Below, in pieces: positions 1 through 7,388 of a stretch of 64,000 nucleotides of DNA. Numbering within the stretch: position 1 is the first letter of the stretch; every line of letters begins with the position of its first letter. The DNA comes from a virus: positions 1-64,000 of the IMG/VR virus record IMGVR_UViG_3300025770_001492; one strand, written 5' to 3'. The notes under the pieces were generated by a model. It searched no databases and was not told the origin of the DNA. It saw only the letters and a list, made by a program, of their open reading frames with translations. Both the position numbers and the translations under genes were made by a program.

Positions 1-109
1 CCAAAACAGTGATACTATCGCCATCAAGAATAGATTTTTGGAGAGCCTCAATCGTGTCTAGGTTGAGTTCATAATAGATCAATCCAAAAAATGGTTTTTC
101 GTTAATCAT
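1..109 (-). CDS. Unidentified protein, N-terminal fragment cut by window edge
   Basis: The reading frame starts MINEKPFFGLIYYELNLD and runs off the window after 36 codons. Its ATG overlaps the stop of the upstream gene as ATGA, a sign of translational coupling. Too little is visible to name a family. Confidence 0.6.
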   Translation of the reverse strand, partial: MINEKPFFGLIYYELNLDTIEALQKSILDGDSITVL

Positions 110-468
110 TTGCTCTCCTTGATTGGCCAATGTGTAATTTCTTCCAAGTTGTCAACATCACCTTGGAAGATATATGTTAGCAAAACATCCTCGTCATCCG
201 TCTGATACAAAGAAACTGGCTGACGCTTGTAGAGGTGAGGATGGCCCTCAATGAGATCTAAATTTTTCAAGCACTCTTCGTTTACTGCCCAAAGCTCACC
301 CTCAATGCTTATTCCTTCTTTCCTATCTTCAATCAAAGCAGGGTAGCTGCCAACGTTGAACAGTTTGTACTGGGGCAAAGTTTTTCTGATCCCTAGAAAG
401 ACTCCACTAATGCACTCTTCACGGCACTCGCCCTTTTTCAATGTTCCATAAATAAAAATTTTAGGCAT
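106..468 (-). CDS. Gamma-glutamylcyclotransferase-like (GGCT/AIG2) protein
   Basis: The 120-aa protein has the family's N-terminal nucleotide-like loop (IYGTLKKG, residues 5-12), then YPAL, GELW and LDLIEGHPHLYKR in the usual order. Family members remove gamma-glutamyl groups as 5-oxoproline or act in amine metabolism; the substrate here cannot be told. It sits in a tightly packed minus-strand run, overlapping its upstream neighbour by 8 nt and its downstream neighbour by 4 nt. Confidence 0.8.
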   Translation of the reverse strand: MPKIFIYGTLKKGECREECISGVFLGIRKTLPQYKLFNVGSYPALIEDRKEGISIEGELWAVNEECLKNLDLIEGHPHLYKRQPVSLYQTDDEDVLLTYIFQGDVDNLEEITHWPIKESK

Positions 469-1453
469 CGTTTTTAACCAAATTCATATTTTCGTCAAAG
501 TGCAAAGAAGATAATTCATCCAAACACACAAATAGAGTTGATTCAATCTTTAAAGACACAGGAACTCCCTGAATATTCAAAGATCCCCCATCGTTGCACT
601 GGGTGCTTCTCATATCGTCAGAACAAGCAAGAATCTTTAGATCTGTATCGTTCAAATCGTACTTATTTTTAGCACAATCTAAAACTTGATCAATGTTCCA
701 TGAAAAATTGGTGATCTTGCCATCTTCTAATAGAAAATTAAGCTTGGCCATAAAGTCTCTGTGGTAATGTCCAAAAACCCAAAGCTTTGGTCGGTGCGAC
801 CAAAGCATTGCTTCCAAACCTTGGTTTGTACGAGTTTTGATCACTCGTCCAGATGGCAACATTCCTGCTGCTGAAAAATATTCAACAACACTCAAAGGAG
901 CAGAATGACTTGCCATGAAAAATGGACGCTGAATCACAAAGTCTTGAACTGCATTCTCCATTTCAGAGTGATTCAGTTCTTCTTCTGGAAACCAATCATA
1001 TCCAAGCTGCCTGTGATCTTGATCAATTGACCACGCACCTCTTGTGTAGAATAATTTGTTTGGCAGGTCGTCAGAAGGACTTGATTCTGGTATCTCCCAA
1101 GTTCCCCAATCTCCCAGATGATTTTTTGGAAGAAAAGGAAATCTGTGTTCGTTCCCGAATTCAGAATCAGAATAATAATTATCGTGATTTCCGCCAAAGA
1201 AAACATGACGACTATGATCTACATCGGATAGAAAATCATAATCAAAACCCATGTCTCCAACTTGCAGGGAATGTTTGGATTTTTCTATAACCTTTTTATA
1301 GAGATCGCCCTTGCCATGAACATCTCCTACTACACAAAAATGCGATTCTGGCAGATGGGTAAAATCCGTGACAGTGTCGTTCTGGCGTCTATTAAAACGT
1401 CCGTCTGACATTTTTGAAACATCACAAGGAAAAATAAAACCACTCACACTCAT
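461..1453 (-). CDS. Calcineurin-like metallophosphoesterase
   Basis: A 330-aa protein with all blocks of the two-metal phosphoesterase fold: GDVHG (43-47), GD (66-67), GGNHDN (87-92), an ASHSAP histidine (about 183) and GHYHRD (228-233). The 5' end has AAGGA six bases before the ATG, supporting this start. Such enzymes hydrolyse phosphodiesters or phosphoproteins; in phages they are often assigned to nucleic-acid repair, but the substrate is not visible here. The C-terminal 80 residues match no motif I know. Confidence 0.85.
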   Translation of the reverse strand: MSVSGFIFPCDVSKMSDGRFNRRQNDTVTDFTHLPESHFCVVGDVHGKGDLYKKVIEKSKHSLQVGDMGFDYDFLSDVDHSRHVFFGGNHDNYYSDSEFGNEHRFPFLPKNHLGDWGTWEIPESSPSDDLPNKLFYTRGAWSIDQDHRQLGYDWFPEEELNHSEMENAVQDFVIQRPFFMASHSAPLSVVEYFSAAGMLPSGRVIKTRTNQGLEAMLWSHRPKLWVFGHYHRDFMAKLNFLLEDGKITNFSWNIDQVLDCAKNKYDLNDTDLKILACSDDMRSTQCNDGGSLNIQGVPVSLKIESTLFVCLDELSSLHFDENMNLVKNDA

Positions 1454-1484
1454 AAAAAGTCCTTAAAATAAATGCTGCCAGCAA

Positions 1485-1655
1485 CTACAACACATGCTGG
1501 TCCTCTCCAGAATTTGAAACCGGCTCTGGCCCTAAAATTAGGGGTCTGGTGGTCCATTCCATTCTCCGATACTTGGGTGGGTCTAGTTGTCGCCCTCGCA
1601 CGTACCCTTTCTCGTCAATCGCTAAATCAACGGATTTCTCAGTGGAATCCAGCAA
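1485..1655 (-). CDS. Small ORF directly after clpX (56 aa)
   Basis: After the tandem TAA TAA that ends clpX, the same frame continues from a TTG codon for 56 codons. The protein reads as ordinary coding sequence (for example EKGYVRGRQLDPPKYRRMEW) and ends 31 nt before the next gene. An internal ATG at Met32 is the alternative start. No family is recognised. A competing 35-codon ORF in another frame overlaps it. Confidence 0.4.
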   Translation of the reverse strand: MLDSTEKSVDLAIDEKGYVRGRQLDPPKYRRMEWTTRPLILGPEPVSNSGEDQHVL

Positions 1656-1658
1656 TTA

Positions 1659-2948
1659 TTACGCTGCTTTTCGCTTAACTTCCTTACGGACATATTTTGC
1701 ATCAATAGAAACACTTGTGTCTTTCATGTTAGGCAAGTCGAACATCATGTCGTTCATGACTTCTTCAACAACGCCCCTAAGAGCACGAGCACCTGTTTTT
1801 CTTTCTATTGCTTGTTGTGCAATTTCTTCTAATGCACCATTGGAAAACTTCAACTCTACGCCATCCATTTCAAACAATCTCTGGTACTGTTTTACGAGAG
1901 CATTTTTTGGCTTGGACAGAATTCTAACAAGAGCATCTTTTGTCATCGAATTCACATGAGTAAGAACAGGTAATCGACCAACCAACTCAGGAATCAAACC
2001 AAATTGCGTGATGTCGTCTGTAGTGATGAATGGCATCCATTCACTGTCATCTTTTTTAACATCTGACAAATTTTGTTGTCCAAATCCAATTGATTTTTTG
2101 TTTTTTCTCTTATTAACAATCTCTTCAAGACCAACAAATGTCCCTCCGCAAATAAACAGAATATTTGAAGTGTCAAGTCTAAGATATGACTGCTCTGGAT
2201 GCTTTCTGCCTCCTTGTGGAGGAACATTTGCAACTGTTCCCTCAAGCATTTTCAGCAAACTTTGCTGCACGCCTTCGCCAGAAACATCTCTAGTGATAGA
2301 AACATTACGACTGGTTGAGCCAATCTTATCGATCTCATCTAAATAAATAATCCCTCTTTGCGCAGCTTCAATATCGCCTTCTGCGTTGAATATCAACTTG
2401 AGCAAAAGATTTTCAACATCTTCACCTACGTATCCAGCTTCTGTCAAAGTAGTTGCGTCACCGATTGCAAACGGGACATGAATAAATTTAGCCAAGGTCT
2501 CAGCCATCAAAGTTTTACCGCAACCAGTTGGCCCAATCATGAGAATATTAGATTTGTCAATTTCCACATCTTTAAAACTCTTACTCGGAACAATAGAAGA
2601 AATTAGTCGTTTGTAGTGATTTACGACAGCAACAGCCATTGATTTTTTGGCATAATCCTGTCCGATGATATATTGATCAAGGTGAGTCACAATCTCGGCA
2701 GGAGCGGGAATCTCTTTGTCGAGGAATTTTGCGAAGCTGTTTGAGCTTTGCTCATCCTCTTTTTTCTCTGATTTATAAACCTGCTCTGCAAGCTTGATGC
2801 AGTCATTACAAATATATACAGTCGTATCTTCGTACTTGTCTGACTCTTTTGCTAGTCTGTTGGATGTGCCCTCTACCAAAGGTCCAACTTCTCTATAACT
2901 TTTGTTGCAAAAATCACACGCTTGATGTGGCCTCTTACTCTTCGGCAT
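1659..2948 (-). CDS. clpX: ClpX, AAA+ unfoldase subunit of ClpXP
   Basis: A 429-aa protein of normal ClpX length. The N-terminal C4 zinc finger uses Cys11/14 and Cys47/50. Walker A is GPTGCGKT (139-146), Walker B IIYLDEID (200-207), and the sensor-2 GARALR motif lies near the C-terminus. The loop [10 protein letters not shown] keeps the IGF tripeptide that docks on ClpP. No clpP is visible in the window, so it probably works with host ClpP and may redirect host proteolysis. AGGAG precedes the ATG and a clear promoter lies upstream. Confidence 0.95.
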   Translation of the reverse strand: MPKSKRPHQACDFCNKSYREVGPLVEGTSNRLAKESDKYEDTTVYICNDCIKLAEQVYKSEKKEDEQSSNSFAKFLDKEIPAPAEIVTHLDQYIIGQDYAKKSMAVAVVNHYKRLISSIVPSKSFKDVEIDKSNILMIGPTGCGKTLMAETLAKFIHVPFAIGDATTLTEAGYVGEDVENLLLKLIFNAEGDIEAAQRGIIYLDEIDKIGSTSRNVSITRDVSGEGVQQSLLKMLEGTVANVPPQGGRKHPEQSYLRLDTSNILFICGGTFVGLEEIVNKRKNKKSIGFGQQNLSDVKKDDSEWMPFITTDDITQFGLIPELVGRLPVLTHVNSMTKDALVRILSKPKNALVKQYQRLFEMDGVELKFSNGALEEIAQQAIERKTGARALRGVVEEVMNDMMFDLPNMKDTSVSIDAKYVRKEVKRKAA

Positions 2949-2986
2949 TGAAATCTCCTTTTATCAACAAGTTTCATTAACAACAT

Positions 2987-3015
2987 ATGATACTGTTAAG
3001 GCTCACATGTGTAAA
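2987..3015 (-). promoter_or_regulatory. Promoter for clpX (TTTACA-N17-TATCAT)
   Basis: On the minus strand the -35 box TTTACA is at 3015-3010 and the -10 box TATCAT at 2992-2987, with a 17-nt spacer. The clpX ATG follows about 40 nt downstream. The boxes match the recurrent promoter of this window. Confidence 0.6.
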
Positions 3016-3059
3016 CTTGGATCGAAAAAATTGTTCACAAGTCCTTACGAAACAGCATC

Positions 3060-3980
3060 TTATCTTGTTTTGGTTGGTTCTTCTAAATGTGTCAAACCAC
3101 TCTGCAATGCCTCAAAGTTTGACCATCTTTTTTTCAAATATTCATGGTTTTCATGAAAAGTTTTTTTCAAATCAATCTTTAAGCCACCTTTATCTGGCGA
3201 TTGATTTACTGCTTTAATCGTTTTGTTTTCGTGGTGAACCACCAAATCAAGATGAAGAGCATATATGTCAAAACCGTGTTCTTTAATTCTCAGGGATAAA
3301 TCAGCATCCTCTGCATATGCGAATTTAAGATTCTTCTGGTCGAATAACTTAAAAAATGGTTCTTCATCGAAAGTGCTTGGGAAAAACCTCTTTTTGTCAG
3401 GCAGAGGAGAGTGCAGCCGATCAAACCATCCGTCTAAAAGATCACGACGAACACACATGGACCAACCGCAGATATAATCTATGTTTGAACCAAAATTAAT
3501 TTTTCCACCTCTAAATTCATCATTCAATATTCCTCCCATATATCCAGTTTGTCCAACGTCTTCATTTTGTTGCAGCCAGCCTATCATTGCCTTGTCCCAA
3601 TCAGGCTTAACTTCTGTGTCTGAATTTAGAAGAATCACATAATCGGACAGACCAAGCTCAAACAATCTATTATTTGGTTCTATAAATCCAATATTCTCTT
3701 CGCTTCTCAAAACCATTATGCTGCTGTTAGAAATAGATTCCAAGTATTCTCTTGTTTCCTGATCAGATGCATTATCCCATATAAATATGTTGTAGTTTTT
3801 CGTGTTCTCTTTTATAGATTCTATACACTTTTTAATGTAATCAAGCTGATTGTGGACAACAATCAAAATATCTTTTTCTGCTTTTTCGTATTTTGCCAAA
3901 CACAAAAGTTCATCCTTCATGGAAGCTTGGCAATTTTCCATTTTATGCAAAGCAGTCATTTTTCTAAGATTTTCTTTCAT
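3060..3980 (-). CDS. Family 2-type glycosyltransferase
   Basis: GT-A glycosyltransferase: ILIVVHNQLDYIKKCIESI opens the fold, followed by IWDNASDQET, VILLNSDTEVKPDW (the DxD-type metal site) and, near the C-terminus, YAEDADLSLRIKEHG. It transfers a sugar from a nucleotide donor, acceptor unknown. I chose the ATG at 3980 (306 aa); the longest frame begins with TTG at 4022, which would overlap the control region of the divergent gene. No good ribosome site marks any candidate start. Confidence 0.8.
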   Translation of the reverse strand: MKENLRKMTALHKMENCQASMKDELLCLAKYEKAEKDILIVVHNQLDYIKKCIESIKENTKNYNIFIWDNASDQETREYLESISNSSIMVLRSEENIGFIEPNNRLFELGLSDYVILLNSDTEVKPDWDKAMIGWLQQNEDVGQTGYMGGILNDEFRGGKINFGSNIDYICGWSMCVRRDLLDGWFDRLHSPLPDKKRFFPSTFDEEPFFKLFDQKNLKFAYAEDADLSLRIKEHGFDIYALHLDLVVHHENKTIKAVNQSPDKGGLKIDLKKTFHENHEYLKKRWSNFEALQSGLTHLEEPTKTR

Positions 3981-4022
3981 GGAACTATTATAGTTATAAG
4001 GAATAATTTCAGGAGACAACAA

Positions 4023-4625
4023 ATGAGACTAGATCACATAGCCTATCGTGTGGCTGATAGAAATAAAACCGCTAAATTTTTCCAAGAATCATTTGGATAC
4101 ACAGTGCAAGAAGAGTTCGAAATCAAATTCGAAGACGGAAGCACCGCAAAGTGCATAGCTTTGAACCCGCCTGAAAAATTAGATCACAGGATGCCTTTCA
4201 AATTTGGAGTTCAAGTAGTTGAACAAACAAACAATGAATATAAAGATTTGATTGATCAGTCAAGAGATGCAACCCAAACAAACATTTATCCAACTTGCAA
4301 CTATCATCTATCGCCTGAAATATTTGTAAGTGATGGAGAATCAAACAGTATAGTTGGAAAATGGGTAGAAGAAAGAGGAAGAGTAGGAGGCATCCACCAT
4401 CTAGCGTATCAAGTTATCAATGTTGAAGCAACAATGAACGAATGGAAAGAAAAAGGCTATGCCGAATTCACCACAAAAGAGCCTATAAAGTGTGAAGGGG
4501 TCACGCAGGTTTTCACAAAGCCAAGCGAATTAACTGGTGTGATATATGAGTTCATAGAGAGATCAGAACAAGGATTTTGCAAAGACAATGTAAAAGACTT
4601 AATGGAATCTACAAAAAATCATTGA
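4023..4625 (+). CDS. VOC/glyoxalase-fold protein, HPPD- or methylmalonyl-CoA-epimerase-like
   Basis: A 200-aa vicinal-oxygen-chelate protein with two beta-alpha-beta modules. Likely metal ligands are His in LDHIAYRV near the N-terminus, His in GGIHHLAYQV mid-protein and Glu in IYEFIER near the C-terminus. It has about half the length of hydroxyphenylpyruvate dioxygenase and is closer in size to epimerases, so the reaction is open. AGGAG seven bases before the ATG supports the start. It is a lone plus-strand gene ended by a strong terminator. Confidence 0.75.
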   Translation: MRLDHIAYRVADRNKTAKFFQESFGYTVQEEFEIKFEDGSTAKCIALNPPEKLDHRMPFKFGVQVVEQTNNEYKDLIDQSRDATQTNIYPTCNYHLSPEIFVSDGESNSIVGKWVEERGRVGGIHHLAYQVINVEATMNEWKEKGYAEFTTKEPIKCEGVTQVFTKPSELTGVIYEFIERSEQGFCKDNVKDLMESTKNH

Positions 4626-4632
4626 TACGTAA

Positions 4633-4665
4633 AAAAATAGCCTCATAAAAATATGAGGCTATTTT
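4633..4665. terminator. Bidirectional intrinsic terminator
   Basis: AATAGCCTCAT and ATGAGGCTATT form a long perfect stem flanked by A and T runs. It lies between convergent genes and should serve both. Confidence 0.85.
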
Positions 4666-4691
4666 TCTGACCAAACAAAGACGCCCAAGTC

Positions 4692-5171
4692 CTATGCCGC
4701 TTTAATGTTGAGCTTATAAAGCCCAGTTTCCTTTTCCCTTACCACGACTTTATTCTCTTCTTTTTTCAGACTCCAAAGAGCTTGAGAAACCATTTGAGCT
4801 ATCGGGGTTTTGGCTTCGGTTTTATATCCACTGGCGACAACATGCCTAACAACCTCTTTAAGTTTCATTCCACCCTCATCCTTACTGAGGACTTCACAAA
4901 CTAGCCGATGCAGCGGCATTGCATTTTTGGAACGCTTCTTCGGCTTCTTAGTAGAAGAACCATTCTTTGACCCAACAGGACGGCCTCGTTTGGCAGGCTT
5001 ATCAGTTCCGCCTCGTTTGGCAGGCTTTGATCCACCCATTTTCTCAATGGCCTGATTGAGGATTTCAATCCGGTCACGGATTTCCGCAACTTGACCTTCA
5101 CACTCCTTAAGACCTTGTGTTTCTTCAGCGACCATCGCACGAAGACTTTTAACATTTGAAGAATTACTCAT
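4692..5171 (-). CDS. Coiled-coil, AT-hook-like DNA-binding protein
   Basis: The 159-aa protein has three parts: a coiled coil (about 5-45), a basic linker with two near-identical KPAKRG units and the AT-hook-like KRGRPVGSKN, and a C-terminal region resembling a winged helix (LHRLVCEVLSKDEGGMKLKE onward). The DNA encoding the linker carries a direct repeat. Architecture suggests a nucleoid-type or regulatory protein. AAGGA precedes the ATG. Three tandem promoters upstream imply strong or early expression. Confidence 0.6.
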   Translation of the reverse strand: MSNSSNVKSLRAMVAEETQGLKECEGQVAEIRDRIEILNQAIEKMGGSKPAKRGGTDKPAKRGRPVGSKNGSSTKKPKKRSKNAMPLHRLVCEVLSKDEGGMKLKEVVRHVVASGYKTEAKTPIAQMVSQALWSLKKEENKVVVREKETGLYKLNIKAA

Positions 5172-5264
5172 AGCAGTACTTTCCTTCGAGCAGACCCTAA
5201 AATTACCAACAAACTTCTAACGGGCCTTTACAGGTCAAAAGCTTGCTTTTTATACTCTAACTCT

Positions 5265-5424
5265 ACTATACGACCTTTTTTGAAGTTGTAAAGTAGAATC
5301 TTTTGTTGAATCCTTCCTGCATCTAACTATACGACCTTTTTTTAAGTTGTAAAGTAAGATTTTTAGTATTTGACTTCCGACATCTTTGTCACTTTAACTA
5401 TACGTCTTTTATCATGTTTGTAAA
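5265..5424 (-). promoter_or_regulatory. Three tandem promoters, TTTACA-N16-TATAGT
   Basis: Three minus-strand copies of one module: -35/-10 at 5292-5287/5270-5265, 5353-5348/5331-5326 and 5424-5419/5402-5397. Each has TTTACA, exactly 16 nt, then TATAGT; the conserved bases extend upstream of -10 as GTCG or GACG. They lie upstream of the AT-hook-like gene. The remaining sequence of the 357-nt gap up to the plus-strand csrA shows no gene. Confidence 0.75.
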
Positions 5425-5528
5425 GCAAAAAAAACAAAACGCATAAATTACTCGATTTTAGCAATCGAAAAAAAGCAGTAAACACTAGCTTAAAGCTACA
5501 ACCAATCTTCATAAAAAGGAATTAAAAC

Positions 5529-5762
5529 ATGTTGGTACTGAGCAGAAAAAGAGATGAGAAAATAATTATTAAGGTCCCAAAAGAAAAACTAGTCGAACTT
5601 GAAAACGACGATTCTTGCGACATTGAAATCACAATCGTTAAGATTGACAACCACAACAAGGTTCGACTAGGAATCGAAGCCGACACAGATGTTGTCGTTC
5701 TTAGAGAGGAACTCGACCCAAAAAGAACATTCCCAATTGGGTCAATTGCCGCAACCAGATAA
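5529..5762 (+). CDS. csrA: CsrA-family RNA-binding regulator (long form)
   Basis: The 77-aa protein begins MLVLSRKRDEKIIIKV and has the VRLGIEA core and the VVLREEL strand with the RNA-contacting arginine. It is longer than usual CsrA (about 50-65 aa): an acidic insert (EKLVELENDDSC) separates strands 2 and 3, and a tail follows the last helix. CsrA binds GGA motifs in mRNA leaders and blocks or alters translation. AAGGA precedes the ATG. A structured GGA-rich element follows directly. Confidence 0.9.
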   Translation: MLVLSRKRDEKIIIKVPKEKLVELENDDSCDIEITIVKIDNHNKVRLGIEADTDVVVLREELDPKRTFPIGSIAATR

Positions 5763-5804
5763 CTGTAGTTGCGTGTCAAGATTAAGCAAGCAAAAAAAAG
5801 ATTT

Positions 5805-5898
5805 ATCTTTCTGGACCTGCAAAGCTGGGAATGGTGTCCGGGACCACTCAGCGAGCATACCCGAATAAACACTGGGGATGGGTTCCAGCCAGAAAGAT
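5805..5898 (+). ncRNA. Candidate structured RNA with four GGA motifs, possible CsrA sponge or complex terminator
   Basis: A perfect 10-bp stem, ATCTTTCTGG (5805-5814) with CCAGAAAGAT (5889-5898), encloses about 75 nt that can fold further, for example GCTG/CAGC and GGTG/CCAC around a TCCGGGA loop. Four GGA motifs occur (CTGGACC, GGGAATGG, CCGGGACC, GGGGATGG). A T run follows on the plus strand. It lies between convergent csrA and prs, so it could simply be a large bidirectional terminator. It is not a tRNA: there is no proper T-loop. Confidence 0.4.
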
Positions 5899-5900
5899 TT

Positions 5901-6971
5901 TTAACTTCCAGATATTAACTCGCTAATTGAGCCATGTTCATGAGTCCTTCTGATTGACTGGGCAAATATTTTAGCTGTTTCGATAATGTGAGTATTCTTC
6001 AGAGTTGATTCATTTAATCTGAATGGAGGGATTGTGTCTGAAATAACTAATCGAGGGACTTCCTTCAAAAAATCATTCGCCTCGCCAACAAACAGTCCGT
6101 GAGTGGCGCATGCTGCCCACGGTTCTCCTCCGTGGCTTATAATCGCATCTATGCTTGACTTTATTGTTTTCCCGCTAGAAATCATATCGTCAAGTATGAT
6201 GACTCTCTTGTCTTTAACATCACCGATTATATCATCTCCAACAGTTACCGTTGAAGACATCTTTCCATTGTCGCCAGCGTTAGACACTCTTTCTTTATCG
6301 ACAGAAGCTAGGCCAATCTTAACGTCTTCACCCAATAAAGACTTTATTTTTTTTTCTAAAGAATTTCTAAATCTTCGGCACCTTCCTATGCCTCCAGAAT
6401 CGGGAGCAAGCACCACTAAGTTGTCTAAATCATTTTTCAAAGGATCTGGAATAGAATTCTTTTCATCAAAACCAAGCAAATAATCAACAAGAAGGTTTTT
6501 AATTTCTAGATTGTCAACAGTTAATGGCCGGTCACCAATTGGTGCAGAGTTTTGATAGGCTCCTAAATTATGAACATCCATCGTGATTGCACGCCTGACT
6601 CCCATGCTCTTAAGCAAATGACCAACATACTTTGTTGTAATTGGCGCACGACTCTCTGTTTTTCTGTCTTGTCTTGAAAATCCCCAATAAGGAGATATTA
6701 CGCTAATTTCCCCAGAGGACGCATCAATCAGCGAGCCAATAAAAGTAAGTAAATTCCAGTACTTTTCACCCACGCTCTGATCGTCATCTCCATAGGTAGA
6801 CTGAATGACGTAGCACTCAAAGCCTCTAACGTTTACATCGCTTTTTAGATAAGACTCAGTATCAGAAAAAAAGTTCTCAGTATGAGGAGAAACTGATAGG
6901 TCTAAATGGTCTGCAACTTTCTTCGCATAGTCGCCTGTTCCACTCAGGCCAAAGATTCGAACGTCTTTCAT
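5901..6971 (-). CDS. prs: Ribose-phosphate pyrophosphokinase (PRPP synthetase)
   Basis: A 356-aa protein with the family's SPYWGFSRQDRK flexible-loop region, the MDVHNLGAYQ segment, the APDSGG block and the PRPP-binding loop VIILDDMISSGKT. It makes PRPP from ribose 5-phosphate and ATP, feeding nucleotide and NAD synthesis. It is somewhat longer than bacterial Prs (about 315 aa). No nicotinamide phosphoribosyltransferase partner lies in the window. The stop abuts the structured element at 5805-5898. Confidence 0.9.
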   Translation of the reverse strand: MKDVRIFGLSGTGDYAKKVADHLDLSVSPHTENFFSDTESYLKSDVNVRGFECYVIQSTYGDDDQSVGEKYWNLLTFIGSLIDASSGEISVISPYWGFSRQDRKTESRAPITTKYVGHLLKSMGVRRAITMDVHNLGAYQNSAPIGDRPLTVDNLEIKNLLVDYLLGFDEKNSIPDPLKNDLDNLVVLAPDSGGIGRCRRFRNSLEKKIKSLLGEDVKIGLASVDKERVSNAGDNGKMSSTVTVGDDIIGDVKDKRVIILDDMISSGKTIKSSIDAIISHGGEPWAACATHGLFVGEANDFLKEVPRLVISDTIPPFRLNESTLKNTHIIETAKIFAQSIRRTHEHGSISELISGS

Positions 6972-7018
6972 ATGGATCTCTCCAGAACCCTTTTACTTAA
7001 GAAGACATATTAAACCAA

Positions 7019-7309
7019 TCAAGCAGACTTATCAACCAGAGAATTCAAAATAGAAACAAATTCATCATGTGAACATCCCTGATCGATTACATAACTTTCA
7101 ACATAGCTCACTTCTTCTTCTGAAAATCCAAATTTATGTTTAAGCATCTCTGGATCATCGATATGCCAACGCCTTGCTACCCAAGATGCTGATAATACTC
7201 TGTAATAAAAAGATGAATCAAAAAGACGACAACAATTGTCGCAAGATGTAATTCCATCCTTCAACTCTATACTTAATGTGCGACCACAAAAGGGGCATAA
7301 TTTAATCAT
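7019..7309 (-). CDS. Small zinc-ribbon protein
   Basis: The 96-aa protein has an N-terminal C4 ribbon (CPFCGR then CDNCCR) followed by a helical region without known motifs. The ATG at 7309 is preferred to the TTG just before it; no clear ribosome site is present. Function unknown; such ribbons often bind nucleic acid or protein partners. Confidence 0.6.
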   Translation of the reverse strand: MIKLCPFCGRTLSIELKDGITSCDNCCRLFDSSFYYRVLSASWVARRWHIDDPEMLKHKFGFSEEEVSYVESYVIDQGCSHDEFVSILNSLVDKSA

Positions 7310-7342
7310 CAAGATTATATATTTAACATCAATGCAAAAAAA

Positions 7343-7371
7343 AAGCCACTTGGAAAAAATCCAAGTGGCTT
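7343..7371 (-). terminator. Intrinsic terminator after the parB-like gene
   Basis: AAGCCACTTGGA pairs with TCCAAGTGGCTT around a short A/T loop. On the minus strand it is followed by nine T residues, as expected for the end of the gene at 7389. Confidence 0.85.
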
Positions 7372-7388
7372 CAAATTAGCTTCAAGTG

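Noticed and set aside
1450-1557. 35-codon minus-strand ORF starting MDHQTPNFRARAGFKFW
   Set aside because: Overlaps the better small ORF at 1485-1655; GC-rich and without a ribosome site.
1495-1585. tRNA-like T-loop (GGTTTCAAATTCTGG) on the minus strand after clpX
   Set aside because: No matching acceptor or D arm could be built around it.
5262-5424. Regular repeats that might be a CRISPR array
   Set aside because: Only three copies, and each repeat is a promoter (-35, 16-nt spacer, -10).
5805-5898. tRNA at this locus
   Set aside because: A 7-bp or longer closing stem exists, but the 3' hairpin loop GATGGGT is not a T-loop and no anticodon arm fits.
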